The notes: generated by a model from the letters alone, not told the origin. Positions 14,758-23,570 are shown, counted from the stretch's first letter. The stretch is DNA of 33,314 nucleotides from Methylobacter sp. (GCA_030653175.1 JAURZV010000103.1:1-33314); one strand, 5' to 3'. Made by a program: numbers and translations.

Positions 14758-16161
14758 TTATTTTGGAAAAATCATTTCCTCCGGACGGATGAGATCGTCA
14801 AATTCCGCTTCGGTCACAAAACCGCCGGAGACCGCCTCTTCACGCAACGTGCTGCGATTTGTCAAAGCCAGTTTTGCAATTTTGGCGGCATTGTCGTAAC
14901 CGATGCGCGGGGCCAGGGCGGTTACCAGCATCAGCGAATTTTCCATAAGCTCGGCAATACGCTCAGTGTTGGGTTCAATGCCTGCAACGCAATGGTCGGT
15001 GAAACTTATGGCCGCGTCGCCGATAAGGCGGATGGACTGGAGCACGTTATAAATAATGACAGGCTTGAAAACATTGAGTTCCAGATGCCCTTGCGCTCCG
15101 GCAAAGGTGACGGTGGTGTGATTACCCATGACCTGTGCGCAAACCATAGTCATGGCTTCGCATTGGGTCGGATTCACCTTGCCCGGCATGATCGAAGAAC
15201 CGGGTTCGTTTTCAGGCAGCGACAGTTCACCGATGCCGGAGCGCGGCCCCGAACTCAACAGGCGAATATCATTGGCTATTTTATTAAGACTGACCGCGAC
15301 GGTATTTAACACCCCGGATATTTCCACCATCGCGTCGTGTGCGGCCAGCGCCTCGAATTTATTGGCCGCAGAGACGAAAGGAAGCTGGGTAAACTTCGCA
15401 ACTTCCTCGGCAAACTTGTCGCCGAAACCCGGTTTCGAATTCAGGCCGGTGCCCACGGCTGTGCCGCCTTGCGCCAGAGGATACAGCCGTTTGAGACTGT
15501 CGTTAATCCGGTCGATACCCAGTTGCACCTGAGCGGCGTAACCGGAAAACTCCTGCCCCAGTGTCAGCGGGGTTGCATCCTGCAAATGCGTTCGCCCGAT
15601 CTTGATTATTTCAGTCCATGCCTGGGATTTGTCCGACAGCGCGCGGTGCAAATGCAAAAGCGAGGGAATCAACAAATGGTGCAACTGCTCGACGGTGGCG
15701 ATATGCATGGCCGTTGGAAAGGCGTCATTTGAGGACTGGCTGCGGTTGCAGTGATCGTTCGGATGAACCGGCGTTTTAGATCCGATAACGCCGCCAAGGC
15801 GCTCGATAGCCAGATTGGAAATCACCTCGTTGACGTTCATGTTGGACTGGGTGCCGGAGCCGGTCTGCCAGACAACAAGAGGAAAATTGTCGTCCATGTT
15901 GCCGTCAATAACTTCAAGAGCCGCATCCGCTATCGCATAGCCGATTTTTTCATCGATATTGTTTAGCGCAATATTCGATAGTGCGGCGCAATGTTTGACG
16001 ATACCCAGCGCGCGGATCAAGGGCCGAGGCAGGCGTTCATTGCCGATTTTGAAGTTGATCAGGGAGCGCTGGGTTTGCGCGCCCCAGTATTTGTCGGCGG
16101 GCACTTGTATGGGGCCGAAGGAGTCGGTTTCTGTGCGGGTGTTGGCGGTGTTTTTTTTCAT
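14758..16161 (-). CDS. fumC: Fumarate hydratase class II
   Basis: 467 residues, the same length as E. coli FumC. It interconverts fumarate and malate in the TCA cycle as an iron-independent homotetramer. Seen: [20 protein letters not shown] at the N-terminus, the [13 protein letters not shown] and [20 protein letters not shown] substrate segments, [16 protein letters not shown] with the catalytic His, and the superfamily signature [13 protein letters not shown] with the catalytic Ser. GAGGG a few bases before the ATG supports the start. A GlcG-like gene follows at 55 bp. Promoter elements lie just upstream in the gap to the Nudix gene. Confidence 0.97.
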   Translation of the reverse strand: MKKNTANTRTETDSFGPIQVPADKYWGAQTQRSLINFKIGNERLPRPLIRALGIVKHCAALSNIALNNIDEKIGYAIADAALEVIDGNMDDNFPLVVWQTGSGTQSNMNVNEVISNLAIERLGGVIGSKTPVHPNDHCNRSQSSNDAFPTAMHIATVEQLHHLLIPSLLHLHRALSDKSQAWTEIIKIGRTHLQDATPLTLGQEFSGYAAQVQLGIDRINDSLKRLYPLAQGGTAVGTGLNSKPGFGDKFAEEVAKFTQLPFVSAANKFEALAAHDAMVEISGVLNTVAVSLNKIANDIRLLSSGPRSGIGELSLPENEPGSSIMPGKVNPTQCEAMTMVCAQVMGNHTTVTFAGAQGHLELNVFKPVIIYNVLQSIRLIGDAAISFTDHCVAGIEPNTERIAELMENSLMLVTALAPRIGYDNAAKIAKLALTNRSTLREEAVSGGFVTEAEFDDLIRPEEMIFPK

Positions 16162-16240
16162 GCGTTGCCCTCTGTGGTTGAGTTACGACATGGGCATGCT
16201 CTAGCCGGACTCTCCAGCGAGACTGGGTTTACTGGAGTTG

Positions 16241-16246
16241 ATTATA
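16241..16246 (-). promoter_or_regulatory. Candidate -10 box of the fumC promoter
   Basis: On the minus strand a perfect TATAAT occurs about 80 bp upstream of the fumC start. No good -35 lies at 17 bp, the nearest being TTATAG at 19 bp, so an activator may be needed. Several ttata motifs crowd this gap. Confidence 0.4.
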
Positions 16247-16300
16247 ACGGTTTTTCTTGCTGTTGCTATAACTGACTATAACCTTGCACACTCCAGCCTT

Positions 16301-17989
16301 TTATAACACATCTAACTTACAGCAAAACTTTATAAATCCATCTTCTCGACGTATCAAACCTCTTAAGCCCAATGCCGAAAACCTTAATTCTCTATGTAAA
16401 CCTTTTTTATAAGTATCTTCGATTTTTACGGCCTGTTCGTTGTCTGCTGCAAATGGCTTCTCAGATAATTTCTGTAATTTATGCGCAAATTCCAAAGTCA
16501 CTTTAAATACTTCTGCTACAGCTTTAGTCATGCCTAATGCTGTAGCAAGGGATTTTCGTTCAATGCTCACCGGAATTTTTGTTTTGGTGCCGGTTAGGTC
16601 GGCTTTATGCACCGAATAAGTAAACAACGATTCATCAAAATAAACCACATCAGGATTTATCGATAAGCGAAACAACACATCATGGTGATTTTCAATAATT
16701 AAATCAGCATCCTTAAACAAGTCAGCCAGCTGCATTAGTTCTACTTGCCGCATTGGATTATTTTTAACATCAACCCAGCCATAAGGATGAAAGATAATAT
16801 TTTCTTCAACCGTCGCAAATTCAAAACCGCGACAATGTGCCGCCAAACCCAATAAAATAGTCAATTGCCTGGGCGTTAAAACCAAATCAAGCGGTTTTCC
16901 TTTGCCTAGAACACCGGCCAACAGTGGCTTTTCAGCATCAATAAGCAACGTTAAACCGTATTCTGATTTTGGCGGGTCAAATAAATAACCCGCAGCAAAA
17001 CTATCCGGCAAAGCCAACAATTCTGTTTTTAACGCTAAACGGTTATTGTCAAAATCATCAACCAAGGCTTTGACATAAGCGATCTTGCCACCCGCTGTTT
17101 CGCCTTTTGCTACATCATCAATGGCAAACCAGACCAGACGATCGTCGCGCTGTATTTGCTGTTGCAGAAATAAATAGCCTTCCAGCGTTAATTCAACCTG
17201 AAAAATAGCCGGATAATATTCGGTTAACGCGTGATTTGGTGCTGAACCTTGAACTTGTTGGTAAGGCTTTAAGCTACGCCAAGGCTTAAAACGATAATGC
17301 TGCTCAAAAATCAGACCGACTTCTTCGCGTATTTCCCGTTTTAATGTTTCCGGCAAGGTTTTCTTAATTAAATCGGAATTTTCCGATTGCAATTCAGCAA
17401 GTAAAGCGGGCATATCCATGTTTCCCTGCACGTCGTGTTGATTTAACCGGCCGCCGATTAAGCCATAATCCCCGGCTTTTTTATCAAAACGTTTTTGGGT
17501 ATCTTCGCGTTGATAAAACAAAATGTTATCGTCCAGCTTGATAATGCTCCAAGCCACATAAATGTAACGGATTGGTTTAGCGTTATGGCTTGAGTGATGT
17601 TCATAGCGTCTGTTTTCAACAATACTCAACGCCTCGCGCTGCTGATTTTTCTTAGCATCGGCTATGCCTTGCGTATTCCAAAAATTATCGGCAAAAAAGC
17701 GTGATTCACTGTCGCTCATCGCAGTTAATAACGACGTTGCCAACAATTGCGCAGGAAATGAAATAAAACACCATTCGCCTTTTTGTAGATAGGCGGTATT
17801 TAACACGGCTAAGGTATCGAGCAGGGTTTCTATTAAATTTATAGTGTTTTCAGCAATCGCGCGGTCAAGTTGGTGTTGATGACAGAGCGCGTTAATTAAA
17901 TCTTCGCGCGGAACGCTGTAAAAATCGCCTTCTTCTTCGGCATAACGGGGAAGGTGCGGAATTAATGATTGAATTAACTGTACCGACAT
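16301..17989 (-). CDS. Large protein with a central Nudix hydrolase domain
   Basis: 562 residues. Residues 1-100 are helical without a known family. Residues 140-300 form a Nudix fold: YIYVAWSIIKLDDNILFYQR, a GLIGGRLN turn, then REIREEVGL at 218-226, the exact R-E-U-x-E-E-x-G-U half of the Nudix box. The usual 13-residue spacing between the box's first Gly and the Arg is enlarged by about 24 residues. The C-terminal part contains a possible winged-helix segment (LTPRQLTILLGLAAH) and ends with a Lys-rich helical stretch. It could be a nucleotide-sensing regulator or hydrolase; the substrate is unknown. AAGGA before the ATG supports the start. It is AT-rich and lies just downstream of vapC on the same strand. 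Confidence 0.65.
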   Translation of the reverse strand: MSVQLIQSLIPHLPRYAEEEGDFYSVPREDLINALCHQHQLDRAIAENTINLIETLLDTLAVLNTAYLQKGEWCFISFPAQLLATSLLTAMSDSESRFFADNFWNTQGIADAKKNQQREALSIVENRRYEHHSSHNAKPIRYIYVAWSIIKLDDNILFYQREDTQKRFDKKAGDYGLIGGRLNQHDVQGNMDMPALLAELQSENSDLIKKTLPETLKREIREEVGLIFEQHYRFKPWRSLKPYQQVQGSAPNHALTEYYPAIFQVELTLEGYLFLQQQIQRDDRLVWFAIDDVAKGETAGGKIAYVKALVDDFDNNRLALKTELLALPDSFAAGYLFDPPKSEYGLTLLIDAEKPLLAGVLGKGKPLDLVLTPRQLTILLGLAAHCRGFEFATVEENIIFHPYGWVDVKNNPMRQVELMQLADLFKDADLIIENHHDVLFRLSINPDVVYFDESLFTYSVHKADLTGTKTKIPVSIERKSLATALGMTKAVAEVFKVTLEFAHKLQKLSEKPFAADNEQAVKIEDTYKKGLHRELRFSALGLRGLIRREDGFIKFCCKLDVL

Positions 17990-18040
17990 AAACTTTTTCC
18001 TTATTCCGCCAATATGCGATTACGTGTAGCGTTATGGTCT

Positions 18041-18439
18041 TTACCAAATAACGTTCAACCCATATTGGCTGTAGTTATCAAACTGACTATCTTTAGAAAT
18101 TAGAATTAAATCGTTTGACACTGCCTGCCAAATCAACATCCTATCGAAAGGGTCTTTATGCGCGAGCTTGGGTAATTGATAAAACAGAGCCGCTTCTTCG
18201 AACGTCAGCAATATTTTTTTAAACCCCATGTCATCGATAACTTTCAGTAAATCTTCGGGTTTGCATCCTAACTTCAATTTGCCCAGTGAATACTTTAAGG
18301 AAATTTCCCATAAAGTAATGCTGCTTACAAAGATTGGACTATCCACATTTTCTAAAATGTTAACGGCGTCTTGTCCCAATTTTTCCGGCTGCCAAATCGA
18401 CCATAAAAAGCTATGCGTATCGAGCAAATAACTTTTCAT
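18041..18439 (-). CDS. vapC: VapC-type PIN-domain toxin
   Basis: 132 residues, one PIN ribonuclease domain of the Sll0205-like branch. The metal-binding acidic residues are present: Asp7 (LLDTHSFLW), Glu45 (TLWEISLK), Asp96/Asp99 (HKDPFDRML) and Asp117 (ISKDSQFD). By family it would cleave specific RNAs and be neutralised by the upstream antitoxin. Its start overlaps the antitoxin's end by 4 bp (ATGA), the usual arrangement of a co-translated toxin-antitoxin pair. All catalytic residues are intact, so the toxin is probably functional. Confidence 0.9.
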   Translation of the reverse strand: MKSYLLDTHSFLWSIWQPEKLGQDAVNILENVDSPIFVSSITLWEISLKYSLGKLKLGCKPEDLLKVIDDMGFKKILLTFEEAALFYQLPKLAHKDPFDRMLIWQAVSNDLILISKDSQFDNYSQYGLNVIW

Positions 18440-18639
18440 GATTGCAAAAACTCTTCATCCGTTATTTTAAAGTTGTCTTCGATAGAAAATTCCACTTTGC
18501 CCTTCAATAATCCTAAAGGTCTTTTTTTAATAGGTTTGCTTTTTAAAGACAAAACAAAATTTAATGTTGCTTCGACTTTGTCTAAAGGTAGAGTATGTAT
18601 TTCTTTTAATACGGCTTGCTCAATTTCGGTTCTGTTCAT
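18436..18639 (-). CDS. vapB: VapB-like antitoxin (DUF2281 type)
   Basis: 67 residues. MNRTEIEQAVLKEIHTLPLD and a second helix, KVEATLNFVLSLK, are typical of the short DUF2281-like antitoxins found in front of Sll0205-type PIN toxins. The C-terminal part (GLLKGKVEFSIEDNFKITDEEF) is the toxin-binding tail, resembling the common G-x-x-KG-x-x-x-x-DDF ending. It overlaps vapC by 4 bp and is expected to repress the shared operon. Confidence 0.85.
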   Translation of the reverse strand: MNRTEIEQAVLKEIHTLPLDKVEATLNFVLSLKSKPIKKRPLGLLKGKVEFSIEDNFKITDEEFLQS

Positions 18640-18695
18640 TAGTTTGCTCTGTTGTTAAAATTTTGGAATGCTAAATATCGGCAGTAACGAGCATG

Positions 18696-18893
18696 CTAAT
18701 CGCACCCATGCAAACCCCAGTCAACATCTTCGCGAATAAAACGTTCGCTGATCGTTTGTTGATGAGACTCTATATAACGACGCAGCGCTTCTGCAATCAG
18801 TGCATCCATATTATCAATCCAACCTTGCTCCACCCTATTTTGTGCTTGTTGCCAAAGTTGGTCGGGTATTTCGGTTTTTATAAGTGTGGACAT
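18696..18893 (-). CDS. Orphan ribbon-helix-helix type antitoxin
   Basis: 65 residues. MSTLIKTEIPDQLWQQAQNR followed by VEQGWIDNMDALIAEALRRYIESHQ and the ending DVDWGLHGCD fit a CopG-like antitoxin family that normally precedes its own PIN toxin gene. Here the next gene on the strand, 56 bp away, is the vapB antitoxin instead, so the cognate toxin appears lost. It may be a solitary antitoxin or may act as an extra regulator of vapBC. No toxin-like ORF is present on either side. Confidence 0.75.
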   Translation of the reverse strand: MSTLIKTEIPDQLWQQAQNRVEQGWIDNMDALIAEALRRYIESHQQTISERFIREDVDWGLHGCD

Positions 18894-18957
18894 GATAATT
18901 ACCTATTGAGGAAAACTACGGGTATAAATAGCAAAAAGCGATTAACTCAGGCATTCT

Positions 18958-19311
18958 TTATCCATTAATTAGACTTTCTAAAGGAATATTTAAGCCGTGA
19001 TGTAATTTTTTGATGGTTTTTAAAGTGAGTTGTAATTTACCATCAAAAAACGCTTTTACTTTCTCGATTGTGCCGAAATAAACGGTTAAATCATTTAATC
19101 CCAGCCCTTGCTGTTCCATTCTGAATTTTATGGCGTTTATTGAATGGGGCGCGGAAATAGGAAACTGTCTGGCTTCGTAGCTTTCAACCAAGGTCACCCA
19201 AATATCCAGCGCGTCACCTTCGGGCGTGTTAATTTCAGCATCCATGAGTTTATCAATTTCTGCTAATGCCGATTGATAATCTGTGTCATTTTTTATGGGG
19301 TAAATGTTCAT
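18958..19311 (-). CDS. higA: HigA-type antitoxin
   Basis: 117 residues. The N-terminal half (MNIYPIKNDTDYQSALAEID, then a DAEINTPEGDALDIWVTLVE motif) is the diagnostic start of HigA antitoxins that follow RelE-like HigB toxins. The C-terminal half is a Cro/XRE helix-turn-helix (FRMEQQGLGLNDLTVYFGTIEK and a later LTLKTIKKLHHGLNIP). Its ATG overlaps the toxin's stop codon in the order toxin first, antitoxin second, as is typical of higBA. The antitoxin looks intact although the toxin frame is broken. Confidence 0.88.
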   Translation of the reverse strand: MNIYPIKNDTDYQSALAEIDKLMDAEINTPEGDALDIWVTLVESYEARQFPISAPHSINAIKFRMEQQGLGLNDLTVYFGTIEKVKAFFDGKLQLTLKTIKKLHHGLNIPLESLING

Positions 19312-19601
19312 ATTGTGTTTGCCTCGATAGCGTCATATTGTTTGTGTGTGCCAATAAAGCGGATATAAACCACGCGATACGGATAATTGATTTTCACGAT
19401 AAGTCGGTAATCGTTGCCTTTGATGTTAAATATCACGCGATTATCCGCAATGATGCTGGCGTTACGGAATTTGTTTTTTATCTGTTGTGGATTTGACCAA
19501 TCCGCTTTTAAAGTCTCGTAATACCATGCTTCTAGCGGCTCTTGTGCATCGGAGTGTTGCTCCCAAAAGTCACGCAGTGGTTTTTTGGCTATGATTCACA
19601 T
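19308..19601 (-). pseudogene. higB: HigB-type toxin with a stop at codon 2
   Basis: The minus strand from 19601 reads ATG TGA ATC ATA GCC AAA AAA, after which the frame is open for 95 codons (IIAKKPLRDFWEQHSDAQEP through DYRLIVKINYPYRVVYIRFIG to a TGA overlapping higA). The family starts MRIIAKK or MRVIAKK, so codon 2 was evidently CGA and became TGA by one C-to-T change. Everything after it, including the catalytic basic residues, is conserved. No ATG, GTG or TTG in frame lies close enough to make a near-full product, the first being GTG about halfway. The ATG follows the upstream gene's stop by 1 bp. Weak initiation at ATC or ATA cannot be excluded. Confidence 0.8.
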
Positions 19602-19602
19602 G

Positions 19603-20982
19603 TTATGAAAAACTACGGTTGTAGATGTGTCGCGCTAATTCAAAAATATAAGGCGGTTTTTTACTGTAATCGAAAACCTTAAACTTTATTTTTACTTCTC
19701 TATTTTTTATCTCTACAAGAGGATATGAATTAATTAACCAAAACATTTGGTAAAGCAATTTAGCGAATAATTGCTTATCATCTCTGAGCGGTGAGTTACT
19801 CTCCTGAATATTATTAGCTAACGCAGGAAAGCGAAAAGCATCTTTAACATTTTTATCTGAGACGAGATTTTGAAGATCACAATAAGCTCCACTACTAGGG
19901 ATTAATTCATTTTTGCTTTGAGCTTCAAAAACTTCTTTTTTTATTAAGTCATCATCCGCGAATAGGTTGAGCAATATTTTTTCATAAGGTTGTACTACAT
20001 CATCAAAATTGAACATCACGCGCATATTGACAATGAACAAGTAAGCTAACATTTGTTCATCAAGGGCGTTAAATAGATTTGAATTATGAACTATCCAATT
20101 ACGGGTATTTTTCATAATCCATGCTAATCCTTTTATATTTTTAGGTTCAGCGGCTTCCCATTCATGCGCTATCGTCCTGATAAAGAGTTTGTACAAAGAG
20201 GTCTTATTATTCGGTTCGCGCAAAGGCAGAAATTTTTCTAGCACTTTTACATAATCGCGCATGTCCTCGATAGTAACTTTTTTTTCAGGTTCTGAAATAA
20301 AGTCGTTAAATATCAAGTTATCTGTGTTCAACTTGCTTTCTTCGATTAATTTTACGATATAACGACAACCCTCAATAATCCCACGTCTAAGCACAAAATA
20401 ATCGCTGTGTGCGTCATTTAGCCATTGCTTAATATCAGTATCATCGTCTTTTGTTAAAAACGGTTTGTCAGGATTAGAAGAAAGCGGAGGTTTTATATTT
20501 GCACTTGCAAACTTGCTTTTGAGTTGGTCGAAATAACTGGCGTGATTTGAGCAAAATAAAACGTGAGCTTTAGGAAAGCCAAGCTCTATGACCAGTTCGG
20601 TATAAATTTGGTAGCCCGCAATTTTTCTTAAATCATCGGTTGAGCCATATTGCTCAATTAAGCTGGACAGATAATTATCATCGTCTTTTTGTCCATCACG
20701 ACAAAGCGGCATATCCACATCTAAAACCACAAAATCAATTTTAGATAACTCATCGGGATTGCGAATAAACTCCAGTGCTTCCAATAAATTGAGTTTTAAC
20801 AAGATACCCTTTTCTACTAAAAAATCTTGGGCATCGTATTCATCCTCTTCTTTAAGCCGTTCTCGTAGTTCACTTTCATCTAAAACACTGCCAAAAACCG
20901 CTTCAACTGTTGAGCTGACGAAATTACCTCCGCGTTTGGTTTCCGAAAAATTAAAGTCTTCAACCCATAAAAAATGTGTCAT
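19603..20982 (-). CDS. Receiver-domain protein with C-terminal HEPN-like (Rx4H) region
   Basis: 459 residues. The N-terminal part is an expanded response-regulator receiver: an acidic pair at Glu8-Asp9 (FLWVEDF), the phospho-acceptor motif VVLDVDMPLCRDG with Asp88, a conserved Ser145 (VLFCSNHAS) and Lys178 (FLTKDD). Extra residues sit between the first and third strands and after Asp88. Residues 200-459 are helical and match no standard output domain. KNTRNWIVHN at 291-300 has Arg294-x4-His299, followed by a hydrophobic helix (AYLFIVNMRVMF), the arrangement of the catalytic motif in HEPN ribonucleases. It starts 8 bp after the sensor kinase gene with AAGGGC as ribosome site, so the two form one operon. 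Receiver assignment is firm; HEPN is a motif-based inference. Confidence 0.65.
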   Translation of the reverse strand: MTHFLWVEDFNFSETKRGGNFVSSTVEAVFGSVLDESELRERLKEEDEYDAQDFLVEKGILLKLNLLEALEFIRNPDELSKIDFVVLDVDMPLCRDGQKDDDNYLSSLIEQYGSTDDLRKIAGYQIYTELVIELGFPKAHVLFCSNHASYFDQLKSKFASANIKPPLSSNPDKPFLTKDDDTDIKQWLNDAHSDYFVLRRGIIEGCRYIVKLIEESKLNTDNLIFNDFISEPEKKVTIEDMRDYVKVLEKFLPLREPNNKTSLYKLFIRTIAHEWEAAEPKNIKGLAWIMKNTRNWIVHNSNLFNALDEQMLAYLFIVNMRVMFNFDDVVQPYEKILLNLFADDDLIKKEVFEAQSKNELIPSSGAYCDLQNLVSDKNVKDAFRFPALANNIQESNSPLRDDKQLFAKLLYQMFWLINSYPLVEIKNREVKIKFKVFDYSKKPPYIFELARHIYNRSFS

Positions 20983-20990
20983 TTTTGCCC

Positions 20991-23444
20991 TTATTTAAGT
21001 AGTTCAGATGGAATAGCGAAGGTCGATTTAAAACTGTTTTCAGTCATTTCAGTAATAAATTGACCACCTAATTTTTTAGCAATGGTTTTCAAAAAATCCA
21101 TGCCTTTGTGCGTACCTCTACCCGTTTCTTGCGAACTTGGATTTTCGCAAATCAATTTATAGCACCGGTCTTCTTCGCATAGTCTTAATGTCAACGGTTC
21201 ATTTTTACTGACATCCATATACTTAAAAGCATTAACAAAAACCTCCATAAATACGATGAGAAAAATGGAATCAGTAATGCCATGCTCTTTAAAGCTAATG
21301 TTATAACTGTCGAATCCTGTTATCTGAACAGAGAAAAAATTGTCTGCAATCCATTTTTGCAATACGGGTAAGTCTGCTTTTTCAGAAAATAAAGCATTAA
21401 ATTCATCTTCCCACTGATGCTGTAATGCTTGCCACTTTTTCCGATAGTCCCGATTCGCTCTTAGCTCTTCGCTGGTTGTATCGCTTTCGATCTGCTGAGT
21501 TTTCCGCAAATGGTGCAAGTACAAATTAACGATTTTATCCTTATTCGTCTTACCAAGCAGTTGCGAAATAGCCAATGCCAAATTATTGGCGAGACTTTGT
21601 TGTAAGCTAGTTTCACCGGCATTGTCTTGTTTAAGTTGGTCAACCAACTTATCATCATCGGCAGATAATATGCTAAAAGCTGTTAATGCGCCTCCCATCA
21701 TTTTGACGGTTTTCAGATGAATGGTGGGATTATTGTCGTGTTCGGCATTAGAACGAATACATTGCAGAGTTCCTAAGAAATTATGCGCGAACATGGCGAC
21801 AAGATTGTTTAGCTCTTTGTTTTTTTCTTCGAGTGCTTGATTTTTATCGGCTATTTCTTGTTCTTGCTCAATGCCAGTCAAGCAAATCGCTTTAAAATTT
21901 TTATCCAGGTTTTCATCCTTATCAAAGACTTCTATTATGAATTCCTTTGCTAGATTATATTCTCCAGCTTTTTTGTAGATAGCAACACTTAACAAAATGA
22001 GAAATACTTTATGATGATCAGTGTATTTAATTGCTCCATGAATTGTTCCATTAGATGGCATAGACATGAGCCCTCCCATAACAGCCTGAACATCAACTAA
22101 GTTGTTGATCTCATCGTCACTAATAGGTTCCCCTGCTTTAGCAACTCCCATAACAGCCTGAACATCAACTAAGTTGTTGATGGCAATATAGTCGTTTACC
22201 TCAAAATAACCGTTAGAATTATAGATTACATCACCTTTAAATTTACCTTGAGCCAAACCATTCCCTAAATAGCAACGAATAAATTCGATAACAGGTAGAT
22301 TTAGATCATCACCGTGATAGAGGTCTAACCATGCATTTAGTCCTTTCTTTAAGTAATCCGAAGCGCGTTCATCGCTTTGTTCAACGCCTTTTCCAGAATA
22401 ATAAAGAACGCCTAACAATAAATAGGCCCCATCAGCATTTTGTCCATCCACTTCTTTAAGGCACCAATCGACAGCAAATTTATAATATTGCTCGGCATCT
22501 TCTTTATCCGATAAGCAAGACGGAATGGCTAGCGAAAGATAGTCGTTAGTAAGCCAATTATTGGCCTCAACATGACCTTTTCTAGCGGCCCTTATTATCC
22601 ACTTCATGCCGAGTTGATAATTTTTCTCAACGCCTTTACCTTCAAAGTAGCAATAAGCTAACCGGTATTCCACTTCAGTAATACCCTGCCCAGCGGTTTT
22701 TTTGAAGCATTCAAACGCAAATGTTTCGTTTTGTTCTACATTGTTGCCTTCAAAGGCACAACAAGCCAACCAATACAGAAACTCCGCCTGCTGTTTTTGT
22801 GGTTCCTGTTGTTTTTGTTGTTCAAAAGCTGATTTAAACCATGCAAATGCCAGTGCCTCGTTTTGCTCAACAATCCCACCTGTTAGGTAACAATAAGCCA
22901 GTCCGTATTGAGCCTTGTCATAGTTTTGTTCAGCGGCTTTTTTTAACCATTCAAATGCAAGCGCGTCGTTATGTTCAACGCCTTTACTTTTCAAGTAGCA
23001 ATCGCTCAACAAGTATTGGGCTTCAATACAGTTTTGTTCAGCCGCTTTTTTTAACCATTCAACTGCAAGCGCATCATTTTGTAATGCGTTGTAACTTTGC
23101 AAGTCACAATGGCCTAACAAATATTGAGCCTCGTCACAGTACGATTTAGCAGATTCATTGAGCCATTCAAATGCACGCGCTCGACTTTTGTTCATACCCC
23201 TCAGCAAATTATCCAAAGCACGAGCTTTCTCACAACCCATCTGAGTAATCTCTGAAAGCCGCCATAAAAGATAGCAGCTATAGCAACAGGCCAAGTCAAT
23301 CTGTGCCTGTACATCGCCATCATTCGCTTGTTTCAGTTTATGGATAAACATCCAGGCTTCTAAATCTTCCTGTTTCTGTCTTAGATTGCCGTTGTTGGCT
23401 TGTTGTTGCAATTCAGAAATTGACAAGGTGTTTTGTTCAGTCAT
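20991..23444 (-). CDS. Sel1-repeat histidine kinase (atypical sensor)
   Basis: 817 residues from the ATG at 23444 (MTEQNTLSISEL); a TTG at 23549 would add 35 residues. From about residue 40 to 360 there are tandem Sel1-type helical repeats (AFEWLKKAAEQNYDKAQYGL and A-x-x-YLLSDCYLKSKGVEHND), a protein-interaction scaffold. A coiled coil (EQEQEIADKNQALEEKNKEL) leads to MFAHNFLGTL with the likely phospho-acceptor His554. The C-terminal ATPase has an N box with Glu734 and Asn738 (FMEVFVNAFKYM) and a GRGTHKGMDFLKTIAKKLGG lid; a DxGxG box is not evident. There are no membrane segments, so it is a cytoplasmic sensor. The receiver protein follows directly. An in-frame 72-bp duplication lies near the middle. 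Confidence 0.7.
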   Translation of the reverse strand: MTEQNTLSISELQQQANNGNLRQKQEDLEAWMFIHKLKQANDGDVQAQIDLACCYSCYLLWRLSEITQMGCEKARALDNLLRGMNKSRARAFEWLNESAKSYCDEAQYLLGHCDLQSYNALQNDALAVEWLKKAAEQNCIEAQYLLSDCYLKSKGVEHNDALAFEWLKKAAEQNYDKAQYGLAYCYLTGGIVEQNEALAFAWFKSAFEQQKQQEPQKQQAEFLYWLACCAFEGNNVEQNETFAFECFKKTAGQGITEVEYRLAYCYFEGKGVEKNYQLGMKWIIRAARKGHVEANNWLTNDYLSLAIPSCLSDKEDAEQYYKFAVDWCLKEVDGQNADGAYLLLGVLYYSGKGVEQSDERASDYLKKGLNAWLDLYHGDDLNLPVIEFIRCYLGNGLAQGKFKGDVIYNSNGYFEVNDYIAINNLVDVQAVMGVAKAGEPISDDEINNLVDVQAVMGGLMSMPSNGTIHGAIKYTDHHKVFLILLSVAIYKKAGEYNLAKEFIIEVFDKDENLDKNFKAICLTGIEQEQEIADKNQALEEKNKELNNLVAMFAHNFLGTLQCIRSNAEHDNNPTIHLKTVKMMGGALTAFSILSADDDKLVDQLKQDNAGETSLQQSLANNLALAISQLLGKTNKDKIVNLYLHHLRKTQQIESDTTSEELRANRDYRKKWQALQHQWEDEFNALFSEKADLPVLQKWIADNFFSVQITGFDSYNISFKEHGITDSIFLIVFMEVFVNAFKYMDVSKNEPLTLRLCEEDRCYKLICENPSSQETGRGTHKGMDFLKTIAKKLGGQFITEMTENSFKSTFAIPSELLK
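22073..22181. repeat. In-frame tandem duplication inside the Sel1 kinase gene
   Basis: A 37-bp sequence at 22073-22109 is repeated exactly at 22145-22181, 72 bp apart. At protein level this repeats INNLVDVQAVMG with a unit of 24 residues. Perfect identity implies a recent event or an actively changing repeat number. Confidence 0.85.
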
Positions 23445-23570
23445 GGTCTCGGCCTTTGGTTTTTGTGTTTTTTTGTTGGGTTCGTGTGCTTGCGGCAAGC
23501 CATCGGATCGTTGATTGCCTATAAGCTTGGTGTTGCCGTTGTTTATCAAAACAACGGCTGTCCTTGCAAA

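Noticed and set aside
14752-15309. Plus-strand ORFs across 14750-16200
   Set aside because: They are shadows of fumC in the opposite strand, with no ribosome site and no family resemblance.
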